The notes beneath the pieces were generated by a model. That model was not told the origin of the DNA and ran no database searches. It was given only the letters and a program-made list of their open reading frames with translations. Shown piece by piece: positions 51,837 through 58,670 of a stretch of DNA of 58,670 nucleotides (position 1 is its first letter; every line of letters starts with the position of its first letter). The stretch comes from Mycolicibacterium porcinum (GTDB taxonomy: Bacteria > Actinomycetota > Actinomycetes > Mycobacteriales > Mycobacteriaceae), in assembly GCA_001942045.1 (NCBI GenBank), contig MSTD01000014.1:40206-98875 (forward strand), in the 5' to 3' direction. Position numbers and translations under genes: made by a program.

Positions 51837-53150
51837 GTGACTATTACCGACCCAGGTTCCCTGGCCACTGCCAAGCCGAGTGCGCGCACCGTCGCGTTGG
51901 GCAGCGCGGTCGGCACCACGATCGAGTGGTACGACTTCTATCTCTATGCCACGGCCGCGGCCCTGGTTTTCAAACCGCTGTTCTTCCCGAACATCTCGTC
52001 GACGGCCGGCACGCTGGCTTCGTTCGCGACCTATGCCGCCGGGTTCGGCGCCCGGCCGCTGGGCGCCCTGATATCGGGCCACTACGGAGATCGGCTGGGG
52101 CGCAAGACCGTCCTGGTGATCGCCCTGGTGGGCATGGGCCTGAGCACGTTCGCGATCGGACTCCTGCCGACCTATGCCCAGATCGGGTTGCTCGCGCCGG
52201 CACTGCTGGTGGGCCTGCGGCTGCTCCAGGGTTTGGCGGTGGGTGCCGAATGGGGCGGTGCGGCATTGCTTTCGGTGGAGCACGCGCCGCCCGGACGCCG
52301 CGGTCTGTTCGGCAGCTTCACCCAATTGGGTTCCCCGGCAGGCATGTTGCTGTCGACGGCGGTCTTCTATCTGACGCGGTCGGTTATCGGTCCCGACGCC
52401 TTCCTCGCCTACGGGTGGCGAATTCCCTTCCTGCTCAGTGCGGTTCTGGTTGTCGTCGGTCTGGTTATCCGGCTCCGGCTCACCGATGCCGAGATGTTCA
52501 CGCAAGTCCGGGACCGCGGCGAGGTGGCGCGGCTTCCGGTGCTGGAGGTACTGCGCACCCAGCCGCGTAATGTGTTGATCACCACGGGGCTGCGGTTCTC
52601 GCAGATCGCCCTGTTCGTCCTGTTGACCACGTATTCGTTGACGTAATTGCAGGATTCGTCGGCAGGCAGCCAGGTGGGCCTGACAGCCGTGCTGATCGCT
52701 TCGGCTGTCGGACTGATCAGCACGCCGGCCTGGGCCATGCTGTCCGACCGGATCGGCAGGCGGCCGCCGTATCTGTTCGGTGCGGTGGCCGGAGTGCTGG
52801 CTCTGATCCTGTTCTTCGTCGCGGCGGGAACCGGATCGCACATCGCGATCGTGTTGTCGATCGTGTTCGGCGTCAACATCGCTCACGACGCCATGTACGG
52901 GCCGCAGGCCGCCTGGTTCGGGGAACTGTTCGATACCCGAGTCCGCTACAGCGGTGCTTCGTTGGGCTATCAGATCGGTGCGGTGCTCTCGGGTGGATTC
53001 GCACCGTTGATCGCGGCGGCGCTGCTGGTCGCCGGTGGCGGTAGCCCCTGGCTGATCGTCGCGTATTTCGCGGTGCTGACCGCGATCACCTTCACCGCCG
53101 CCTACTTCGCGCGGGAGACACATCTGGACGAGATCGGGGACGCGCGATGA
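51837..53150 (+). pseudogene. MHS-family metabolite transporter interrupted by an in-frame TAA
   Basis: One continuous frame encodes a 12-TM transporter of the metabolite:H+ symporter family (ShiA/KgtP/ProP type; TIEWYDFYLYATAAALVF at TM1, GHYGDRLGRKTVLV as motif A, LQGLAVGAEWGGAALL at TM4). Codon 270 (52644-52646) is TAA, and the same frame resumes at once with the rest of the fold for 168 codons (AWAMLSDRIGRRPPYLFG is the second motif A). The family usually has Tyr or another residue here, and TAC or TAT needs one change to become TAA. The product would stop after about TM7. The 3' part overlaps the next start codon (ATGA), so translation of the monooxygenase may suffer too. A sequencing error cannot be excluded. 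Confidence 0.8.
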
Positions 53151-54535
53151 CCAGGATCTACCTCAACGCCTTCGACATGGCCTGCGTCGGTCATCAGTCC
53201 GCGGGATTGTGGCGTCATCCCGACGACCAGGGCTACCGGTACCGAGAACTCGGGTACTGGACCGAACTGGCCCGCACACTGGAGGCAGGGGGTTTCGACG
53301 CGTTGTTTCTGGCCGACGTGCTCGGCGTCTATGACGTGTACGGCGGTTCGCGGGACGCGGCGGTCGCCGACGCCGCCCAGGTGCCGGTCAACGACCCGAC
53401 GCTGGCTGTTTCGGCAATGGCGGCGGTCACCGAGACCCTGGGGTTCGGTGTCACGGCGTCGTTGACCTACGAGCAGCCGTACGCGTTGGCGCGCCGGTTC
53501 TCCACACTGGATCACCTGACGGGCGGCAGGGTGGCCTGGAACATCGTCACCTCCTACCTCGACAGTGCTGCGCGGAATCTGGGCCTGGATGCCCAGATCC
53601 CACATGACGAGCGGTACGAGATCGCCGAGGAGTACCTCGAGGTCTGCTACAAGCTGTGGGAGGCGTCCTGGGAACCAGGCGCTGTTGTCCGCGACCGGGA
53701 ACGCGGTGTGTTCACCGATCCGGCCAAAGTCCATGACATCGAACACAAAGGGCGCTACTTCAGCGTCCCGGGACCGTTCCTGTGTGAACCGTCTCCGCAG
53801 CGCACGCCGATGTTGTTTCAGGCGGGCGCCTCGCCGCGAGGGGTCCGGTTCGCCGCGGCTCACGCCGAAGCGGTGTTCGTATCGGGCCCGACGCCCGAAA
53901 TCGTGGCCAAGCCGGTCAAGGCATTGCGTGCCGCCGCCGCGGAACACGGACGAGACCCCCGGTCCATCAAGGTGTTCACGATGCTGACCCCGATCGTTGC
54001 CGAAACCCACGACGAGGCGGTCGCCAAGTTGCACGACTACCGGCGGTTTGTCAGCACCGAAGGTGCGCTCGCCCTGTTCGGTGGCTGGACCGGGGTCGAT
54101 CTGGCCGAACTCGCGGCCGACGAACCGCTGCGATACGTCCAGACCGAGGCCAATCGTTCGGCGCTGGCATCATTCACCACGTCGGACCGGAACTGGACGG
54201 CGGGAGAGCTGGCCGACGAGGTCGGGCTGGGCGGGCGTGGCCCGGTCGTGGTGGGCTCACCGGGTGAGGTGGCCGATGAACTCGAACGTTGGGTCGACGA
54301 GGCCGACGTCGACGGGTTCAACCTGGCCTATGTCACCACGCCGGGCACGTTCGGCGACTTTGCCCACCATGTCGTGCCCGAACTGCGTCGACGCGGCCGG
54401 GTACCCGATCGAGCCGAGCGGGTGACGCTGCGCGAACGGCTCGGCGGGACTGGGCCTTTGCTGTCACCCGACCATCCCGGTGCGGCTCAGCGCCCACCGG
54501 GCTGGTACCGAGACGTTGACATGAACCACTGTTGA
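53147..54535 (+). CDS. NtaA/DszA-type FMN-dependent monooxygenase
   Basis: 462 aa, the size of the NtaA/SnaA/DszA/SoxA luciferase-like monooxygenase group. N-terminal LNAFDMACVGHQSAGLWRHPDD, the FDALFLADVLGVYDVYGGS block and DHLTGGRVAWNIVTSYLDSAARNLG are diagnostic. These enzymes use FMNH2 from a separate reductase to oxidise chelators, thioethers or similar compounds. The ATG overlaps the transporter's stop (ATGA). SnoaL-like, PIG-L and zinc dehydrogenase genes follow on the same strand, so it may head a small degradation unit whose importer is now broken. Confidence 0.9.
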   Translation: MTRIYLNAFDMACVGHQSAGLWRHPDDQGYRYRELGYWTELARTLEAGGFDALFLADVLGVYDVYGGSRDAAVADAAQVPVNDPTLAVSAMAAVTETLGFGVTASLTYEQPYALARRFSTLDHLTGGRVAWNIVTSYLDSAARNLGLDAQIPHDERYEIAEEYLEVCYKLWEASWEPGAVVRDRERGVFTDPAKVHDIEHKGRYFSVPGPFLCEPSPQRTPMLFQAGASPRGVRFAAAHAEAVFVSGPTPEIVAKPVKALRAAAAEHGRDPRSIKVFTMLTPIVAETHDEAVAKLHDYRRFVSTEGALALFGGWTGVDLAELAADEPLRYVQTEANRSALASFTTSDRNWTAGELADEVGLGGRGPVVVGSPGEVADELERWVDEADVDGFNLAYVTTPGTFGDFAHHVVPELRRRGRVPDRAERVTLRERLGGTGPLLSPDHPGAAQRPPGWYRDVDMNHC

Positions 54536-54552
54536 GGTCGGACACTGGAGCC

Positions 54553-54951
54553 ATGAACGCCAAGGATCAGCGGGACATCATGGATGTCATGGCGACGACG
54601 ACCGATCTGTGGAAGGCGCACGATATGGACGGATGGGGGCGGTATTTCACCGAAGACGCCGATTTCGTCGCGCACAGCGGATTGTGGTGGACCTCGCGTC
54701 GCGACAATGTCGACGGACACCGAGACGTTCCGGAAACCGTTGTCCGGCAGAAGCGGAACTATAGTCAACGGGTCGAGACAATCGACGAGATTGCACCCGG
54801 TGTGGCGCTCGTGCACACCCGGTGGGACTGGCCCGACCACGTCCAGCCGGGCATGCCGGCGCAGAATCGCAGCGGCATCATCAGTTACGTCCTGATCGAA
54901 CACGACGGGCACTGGCTGATCCGCTCCGCCCACAACACGCGGGTGAGCTAG
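54553..54951 (+). CDS. SnoaL-like / NTF2-fold protein
   Basis: 132 aa. The pattern MATTTDLWKAHDMDGWGRYFTEDADFVAHSGLWW, then alternating strands and HDGHWLIRSAHNTRV at the end, is the DUF4440/SnoaL-like cone-shaped fold, which binds or isomerises small hydrophobic molecules. The ATG follows CTGGAG. It lies 17 bases after the monooxygenase gene and 2 bases before the PIG-L gene, so it is part of the same transcript. Catalysis is not evident. Confidence 0.8.
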   Translation: MNAKDQRDIMDVMATTTDLWKAHDMDGWGRYFTEDADFVAHSGLWWTSRRDNVDGHRDVPETVVRQKRNYSQRVETIDEIAPGVALVHTRWDWPDHVQPGMPAQNRSGIISYVLIEHDGHWLIRSAHNTRVS

Positions 54952-54953
54952 CC

Positions 54954-55628
54954 ATGGCCGTGCAACCGTTTCCTTCGGACTGGCATGTCGCGCTGGTGTT
55001 GGTGCCGCACCCGGACGACCCTGAGTACGGGGTCGGCGCTGCGGTCGCGAAGTGGACTTCAACGGGCAAGACTGTCCATTACGCCCTGGCCTCGCGGGGT
55101 GAGGTGGGTATCGCCGGGATGGCCCCCGAGGAGGCCGGGCCGCTGCGGGAAGGGGAGCAGCGCCAGTCGGCCGCCATCGTCGGCGTGGATGACGTGCAGT
55201 TCTGGGACTTTCCGGACGGCAACATCCGCAACACACCTGAACTGCGGGCGAAGATTGCCGAGACGATCGTGGCGTTGCATCCCGACGTGGTGATCACCCT
55301 CTACAGCGGGCCGAGCTGGGCGCCCGGCGCGCCCAACCAGCGGGACCACATCGAGTTCGCTCACGCGGTCGCTGCGGCATATGACGGCCTCGCCGACCCG
55401 CCGGCCTGGCTCTTCGAGAACGGGCCGGATCCGACGCATTGCGAGGTGGTCGACGGCTACACCGAAGTGGCAGTGAATTCACTTGCCGCCCATGAGGTTT
55501 ACCTGTCGGTGCTCGATCCGGAAACACCTGTCATCGAACAGGCGCGGAAGCAGGTGGAGATGTCGACCCCGCCGATTCCCGGGCTTGGCGGGCGGACCGT
55601 CGGCTTCATCCTGAAGCGTCCGACCTGA
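54954..55628 (+). CDS. PIG-L family (GlcNAc-PI de-N-acetylase-like) deacetylase
   Basis: 224 aa with the LmbE/PIG-L zinc motif PHPDDPEYG near residue 19 (usual form AHPDDxE) and a later QRDHIEFAHAV near residue 126 that should supply the third ligand. In actinobacteria the family includes MshB and Mca, which act on mycothiol intermediates or mycothiol S-conjugates, so a detoxification or conjugate-processing role is possible. The start is the ATG at 54954, 2 bases after the SnoaL-like stop. The substrate is unknown. Confidence 0.86.
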   Translation: MAVQPFPSDWHVALVLVPHPDDPEYGVGAAVAKWTSTGKTVHYALASRGEVGIAGMAPEEAGPLREGEQRQSAAIVGVDDVQFWDFPDGNIRNTPELRAKIAETIVALHPDVVITLYSGPSWAPGAPNQRDHIEFAHAVAAAYDGLADPPAWLFENGPDPTHCEVVDGYTEVAVNSLAAHEVYLSVLDPETPVIEQARKQVEMSTPPIPGLGGRTVGFILKRPT

Positions 55629-55645
55629 ACCGCGCGGGCTCGGCC

Positions 55646-55651
55646 TACCAT
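55646..55651 (+). promoter_or_regulatory. Probable -10 (TACCAT) of zinc dehydrogenase gene
   Basis: TACCAT ends 7 bases before the GTG at 55659; leaderless spacing, no ribosome binding site. Confidence 0.4.
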
Positions 55652-55658
55652 CGCACCT

Positions 55659-56696
55659 GTGCGTGCAGTGATGTATTCCGAGATCGGCGCGGCACCGACG
55701 GTGGTCGAGGCGGCAGATCCCGAGTGTCCTGACGACGGGGTCGTCATCGATGTCGCCGCCACGGGTCTCTGCCGGTCCGACTGGCACGCCTGGCGCGGAC
55801 ATGACCCCGTAGCGCTGCCGATCATTCCGGGGCACGAATTCGCCGGGACCATCGCGGCTGTCGGTGCCGATGTAACGGGCTGGCAGGTGGGCGACCGGGT
55901 GACGGCTCCCTTCGTGCTGGGCTGCGGGCGGTGCGAGTTCTGTGTGGCCGGTGACGCGCAGGTCTGTCCCGACCAGGAGCAGCCTGGTTTCACCTTGCCG
56001 GGATCGTTCGCCCAGCAGGTGGCGGTACCGCGGGCCCAGACCAATCTGGTTCGCCTGCCCGACGGGGTCTCCTTCGCCTCGGCCGCCTCGTTGGGGTGCC
56101 GGTTCGCGACATCGTTCCGGGCCCTGGTCACCCACGGAGAAGTGGAGCGCGGCCAGTGGGTCGCGGTCTACGGCTGCGGCGGGGTCGGCCTGTCGGCGGT
56201 GATGATCGCGAAAGCGTTCGGCGCCAACGTCATCGCGGTTGACGTCAACGAGGGCGCCCTGGCCGCGGCGCGTGGACTCGGTGCCGATGAGATCGTCAAC
56301 AGCAGCGAAAGTGGCGACATTGCCGCGGAAGTCGTGGCCCGCACCGGGGGCGGCGTGCACATCGGTGTCGATGCCCTCGGCCATCCGGACCTCGCGGCCG
56401 CCTCGGTCTTCTCACTTCGGCGGCGCGGGCGGCACATTCAGGTCGGCCTGCTCCTCGGGGACGCCGCCCTGACCACATTCCCCATGGACCGGGTGATCGC
56501 GCACGAACTCGCGATCCTCGGGTCGCACGGCATGCCTGCCGTCGACTATCCGGCGATGCTCGACCTCATCGCGTCAGGTGCGCTGGATCCGGAGCGGTTG
56601 GTGACCCGGCGAATCGGCCTCGTTGAGGCAGGTGCGGCGATGGCCGGCATGGATGCTCCGACGCCGGGGATGACGCTCATCGAGCCCGCCCGGTGA
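55659..56696 (+). CDS. Zinc-dependent alcohol dehydrogenase
   Basis: 345 aa MDR. The catalytic zinc residues lie in TGLCRSDWHAW and PGHEFAGT, and the structural zinc in CGRCEFCVAGDAQVC. Cofactor motif VYGCGGVGLSAVMIA is near residue 170, followed by an aspartate consistent with NAD (AVDVNE). It resembles the 6-hydroxyhexanoate / secondary alcohol dehydrogenase branch. It lies 30 bases after the PIG-L gene but has its own likely -10, so it may be transcribed both ways. It converges on the PKD protein gene with a 19-base gap. Confidence 0.88.
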   Translation: MRAVMYSEIGAAPTVVEAADPECPDDGVVIDVAATGLCRSDWHAWRGHDPVALPIIPGHEFAGTIAAVGADVTGWQVGDRVTAPFVLGCGRCEFCVAGDAQVCPDQEQPGFTLPGSFAQQVAVPRAQTNLVRLPDGVSFASAASLGCRFATSFRALVTHGEVERGQWVAVYGCGGVGLSAVMIAKAFGANVIAVDVNEGALAAARGLGADEIVNSSESGDIAAEVVARTGGGVHIGVDALGHPDLAAASVFSLRRRGRHIQVGLLLGDAALTTFPMDRVIAHELAILGSHGMPAVDYPAMLDLIASGALDPERLVTRRIGLVEAGAAMAGMDAPTPGMTLIEPAR

Positions 56697-56715
56697 TCGT
56701 GGGTGTGACTCGGGA

Positions 56716-58296
56716 TCAGGCCGGGGCAGTGACGGTGATGGCGAAGGTCTTGGACACCGTGTTGCCCTGGATGTCTGAGCCGGACAGCGTCACGGTATAG
56801 GGCCCCGGAGCGGCCCAACCGTGGGTCACGGTAGGGCCGGTACCCTCGGGTGTCCCGTCGCCGAAATCCCATTTGACGGCCCCCATCGGCGACCAGGTAT
56901 CGGCGATCCGGCTACGCAGTTGCACAACTTGATTCACCGCGACGGTCGCCGGGACGGCGGCCTCCGCAATGTCGGGTGGACCCGCGTCGAACGCAGTGGC
57001 GTAAGCGCGACTGGTCAACACGTCGTACAACGTCTCAGTAACCACCACGTTGCCCGATCGGTCGCTGACCACGTCGTCGATGGTGTGAGCTGGGCCCTGC
57101 TCAGCAAGATCCACGGCACTCTTCGGGTCCTTCAGGTACACCGGCCAGTGGCTGGCCCGGAAGATGCCCAACCCCGGGTCTCCTCCACCGAAACCGACGG
57201 CACCGGTGTATACCAACACAGCTTCCTCGCTTCCGAAGGGACCCTTACGGATGGCGATCTGACCGTCGCGGGACTCCGTGCCGAGGGGTGACACCACCTT
57301 CGGAGTCGCCCAGATGCCCGGATAGCTGCTGCGCGTCGCGCATATCGCAGTGTTTCCTGTGGTGCTCGGGCCGTCGCGGCGAACCAACGCGTAGCTCATA
57401 CCGCTGAAGGTGATTCCGACGTCGAGGCATGAACTCCCGGCTGCCGTGGAGGTATTGAACAGTGCTGTGAATGCCTGCCACGACCCGGTGTTGTTTTCCC
57501 GGGTAGCGACGTTCGCCTGTCCGCCGACGTACGCGCCGAGGACGGCCGCGCCGGAATAGTTCACGGCGAGGCGCACGCCACCGGCATCGGTCCCGTTCTC
57601 GGGCGTGAGGGCGACCGCCGACGGTGTCATACCCGTGGCGCTGGGCATGCACACCCGGATCGACGACCGAGGCGGCGATTCCTGGTAGCGGTGGACCCAG
57701 GCGACTGTAGGGTTTCCCAGCCCGTCGACCCCAAGGGCCATGCCGCCGTTGAGCCCGCCGGTCGGAGCGAGCTTTTGGGGCGCGGTCCACGTCCCGTTGG
57801 GCAGGTGAAAGGTGACGACGACCGAGCCGACCGCCGATCCGGCAGCACCGTCGAACCGATCCGCGATCACTACGGCGTTTCCGTTGTCGGCCACCTTCAC
57901 TCGCCGTTGCCGGATGAATTGGCTGGGGGCGCTCGCCGGCACCAACTCTGTTGGTGTCTCCCACTTCCGGGTCGCCGCCGGGGCATACGTGACGTAGTGG
58001 CGCCACTGGTAGGTGGCGGGGTCGGTGCTGCTGACGGTGGTGAAGCAGGCCGCGGCGCTGCCGTCCGCACCGGCTGCCAGCGTGATCTCGATCGGAATGT
58101 TCCCGGCGACCGACTTCTTCTCGAACACGTCGACCCACGTACCGTTCTTCCGCTCCGCGATCGCCACTCGGGTGGACACCGGGTCGAGCGACAGCAACTG
58201 GGCGTAGGCGACCCGCACCCGGCCGGAACTCTCGAGGCCGACACTGGGCCCGGACCAGTGCGAGGGAAGTGGTTGCGCGGGCGACCAATTTGCCAT
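56716..58296 (-). CDS. Propeller-like protein with C-terminal PKD domain, no signal peptide
   Basis: 526 aa. Residues about 1-430 contain repeating units of roughly 50-60 residues with hydrophobic-aromatic strand patterns (for example NGTWVDVF, RKWETPTEL, NGTWTAPQKL, GSWQAFTAL, GIWATPKVV), as in sialidase/BNR-like beta-propellers. The C-terminal 90 residues form a PKD domain: VKWDFGDGTPEGTGPTVTHGW and YTVTLSGSDIQG. Such proteins are usually extracellular and bind glycans, yet no signal peptide is visible from this ATG or from a longer frame. A GTAGTCGACTAC palindrome lies 38 bases upstream of the start, as with the methyltransferase at 17596. Function unknown. Confidence 0.75.
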   Translation of the reverse strand: MANWSPAQPLPSHWSGPSVGLESSGRVRVAYAQLLSLDPVSTRVAIAERKNGTWVDVFEKKSVAGNIPIEITLAAGADGSAAACFTTVSSTDPATYQWRHYVTYAPAATRKWETPTELVPASAPSQFIRQRRVKVADNGNAVVIADRFDGAAGSAVGSVVVTFHLPNGTWTAPQKLAPTGGLNGGMALGVDGLGNPTVAWVHRYQESPPRSSIRVCMPSATGMTPSAVALTPENGTDAGGVRLAVNYSGAAVLGAYVGGQANVATRENNTGSWQAFTALFNTSTAAGSSCLDVGITFSGMSYALVRRDGPSTTGNTAICATRSSYPGIWATPKVVSPLGTESRDGQIAIRKGPFGSEEAVLVYTGAVGFGGGDPGLGIFRASHWPVYLKDPKSAVDLAEQGPAHTIDDVVSDRSGNVVVTETLYDVLTSRAYATAFDAGPPDIAEAAVPATVAVNQVVQLRSRIADTWSPMGAVKWDFGDGTPEGTGPTVTHGWAAPGPYTVTLSGSDIQGNTVSKTFAITVTAPA

Positions 58297-58333
58297 ATGC
58301 CGACGCTACGACCCTTCTTGGCCGCCGCAGTGA

Positions 58334-58345
58334 GTAGTCGACTAC
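58334..58345. promoter_or_regulatory. Palindrome copy 3, GTAGT-CG-ACTAC
   Basis: A perfect 12-bp palindrome that differs from the 17634 and 19226 sites only in the two central bases. It begins 38 bases from the PKD protein start codon, exactly the distance seen for the methyltransferase. Confidence 0.5.
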
Positions 58346-58412
58346 CTGATTGTCCCGCCCGCCGGCAGGGCCGCACCGAGCAACACTTGCTCATCGAGCC
58401 AGGCCGGGATGC

Positions 58413-58670
58413 CTAACTGTCGATCTGGCCCCGGTTACGTTGAGCCACCGCCTGATACCGGTCGCTCAACCCGTCGAAGTCGCGGGCCTGGGTGCCGGCG
58501 ATCGCCTGCTCGGCGGCGAGCGCAGCGCCGATGACCGGCGCGCTGCCGCGGGTGTAGATCTCCTTGAGCCCGCTCATGGTGGGGCCCGGCACCTCGGCGA
58601 TCTGGCCGGCGAGTTCCAGTGCCCGGTCCAGCAGCCGCTCGTGCACCACCACCTCGGTCACCAGCCCCAG
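58413..58670 (-). CDS. Crotonase (enoyl-CoA hydratase/isomerase) C-terminal part
   Basis: The frame is open to the right edge, so the N-terminal two-thirds, including the oxyanion-hole motifs, lie outside the window. The visible 85 residues (LGLVTEVV...ERLLDRALELAGQIAEVPGPTMSGLKEIYTRG) match the C-terminal helical trimerisation region of crotonases, where GLV(T/N)EVV follows the active site. A specific reaction cannot be assigned. It is transcribed toward the PKD protein gene, 116 bases away. Confidence 0.75.
   Translation of the reverse strand: MGLVTEVVVHERLLDRALELAGQIAEVPGPTMSGLKEIYTRGSAPVIGAALAAEQAIAGTQARDFDGLSDRYQAVAQRNRGQIDS

Noticed and set aside
51777..53123. A 448-codon minus-strand frame opposite the broken transporter
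   Set aside because: Antisense composition; the plus-strand frame shows transporter motifs on both sides of the stop codon.

Overview
The window looks like chromosome of a rapidly growing mycobacterium (Mycolicibacterium-like). It is GC-rich, uses many GTG starts, and has several probable leaderless promoters. It also contains whole blocks that match, in content and order, genes I know from Mycobacterium tuberculosis: uvrD2-whiB7-ABC1 kinase-Rv3196-Rv3195-Rv3194c-Rv3193c on the left (3.9-14.8 kb), and Rv3171c/Rv3170 and Rv3169-Rv3168-Rv3167c on the right (42.7-51.8 kb). These assignments come from protein features recognised by eye, not from a search.

Layout. 1-3.8 kb: a cupin regulator (cut by the window edge), a small secreted protein, a class II aldolase with a DapA-type aldolase, and an Rrf2 regulator divergent from an NAD(P)H-binding protein; near-perfect palindromic operators lie in the divergent gaps. 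3.9-14.8 kb: the conserved block, including a complete whiB7 attenuation leader (promoter, 71-codon upstream ORF, antiterminator and terminator). 14.9-19.7 kb: an FAD oxidase, initiator tRNA-Met, a SAM methyltransferase divergent from a 14-TM exporter, and a small protein made of two 52-residue repeats. A palindrome GTAGT-NN-ACTAC occurs in front of the methyltransferase/exporter pair, in front of the repeat protein, and again in front of a PKD-domain protein at the far end of the window.

19.7-28.7 kb: a sugar-acid or polyol catabolic cassette made of a DeoR repressor, zinc dehydrogenase, LsrF-like aldolase, FGGY kinase, 2-hydroxyacid dehydrogenase, glycerate kinase, ACS-type MFS importer and RpiB. 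It is bracketed by an intact SDR gene on the right and a decayed copy of the same SDR gene on the left, as if it had been inserted or duplicated as a unit. 29.5-35.2 kb: a 49-residue orphan protein, a PucR regulator, and a glutaryl-CoA dehydrogenase / semialdehyde dehydrogenase / CoA-transferase operon best read as glutarate catabolism. 35.4-42.7 kb: an acyltransferase-3/SGNH membrane enzyme with a substituted motif arginine, a Ddn-like protein, an SDR/MFS pair with a TetR regulator, and two medium-chain dehydrogenases.

42.7-58.7 kb: hydrolase, monoamine oxidase, F420-type oxidoreductase, Baeyer-Villiger-type monooxygenase, AraC regulator, the Rv3167c-Rv3169-like group, an MHS-family transporter broken by one in-frame TAA, an NtaA-type monooxygenase with SnoaL-like, PIG-L and zinc dehydrogenase partners, the PKD protein, and the end of a crotonase. 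I saw no insertion sequences, CRISPR arrays, rRNA or phage genes. The only stretch longer than 300 bases without a conventional gene is the whiB7 leader.
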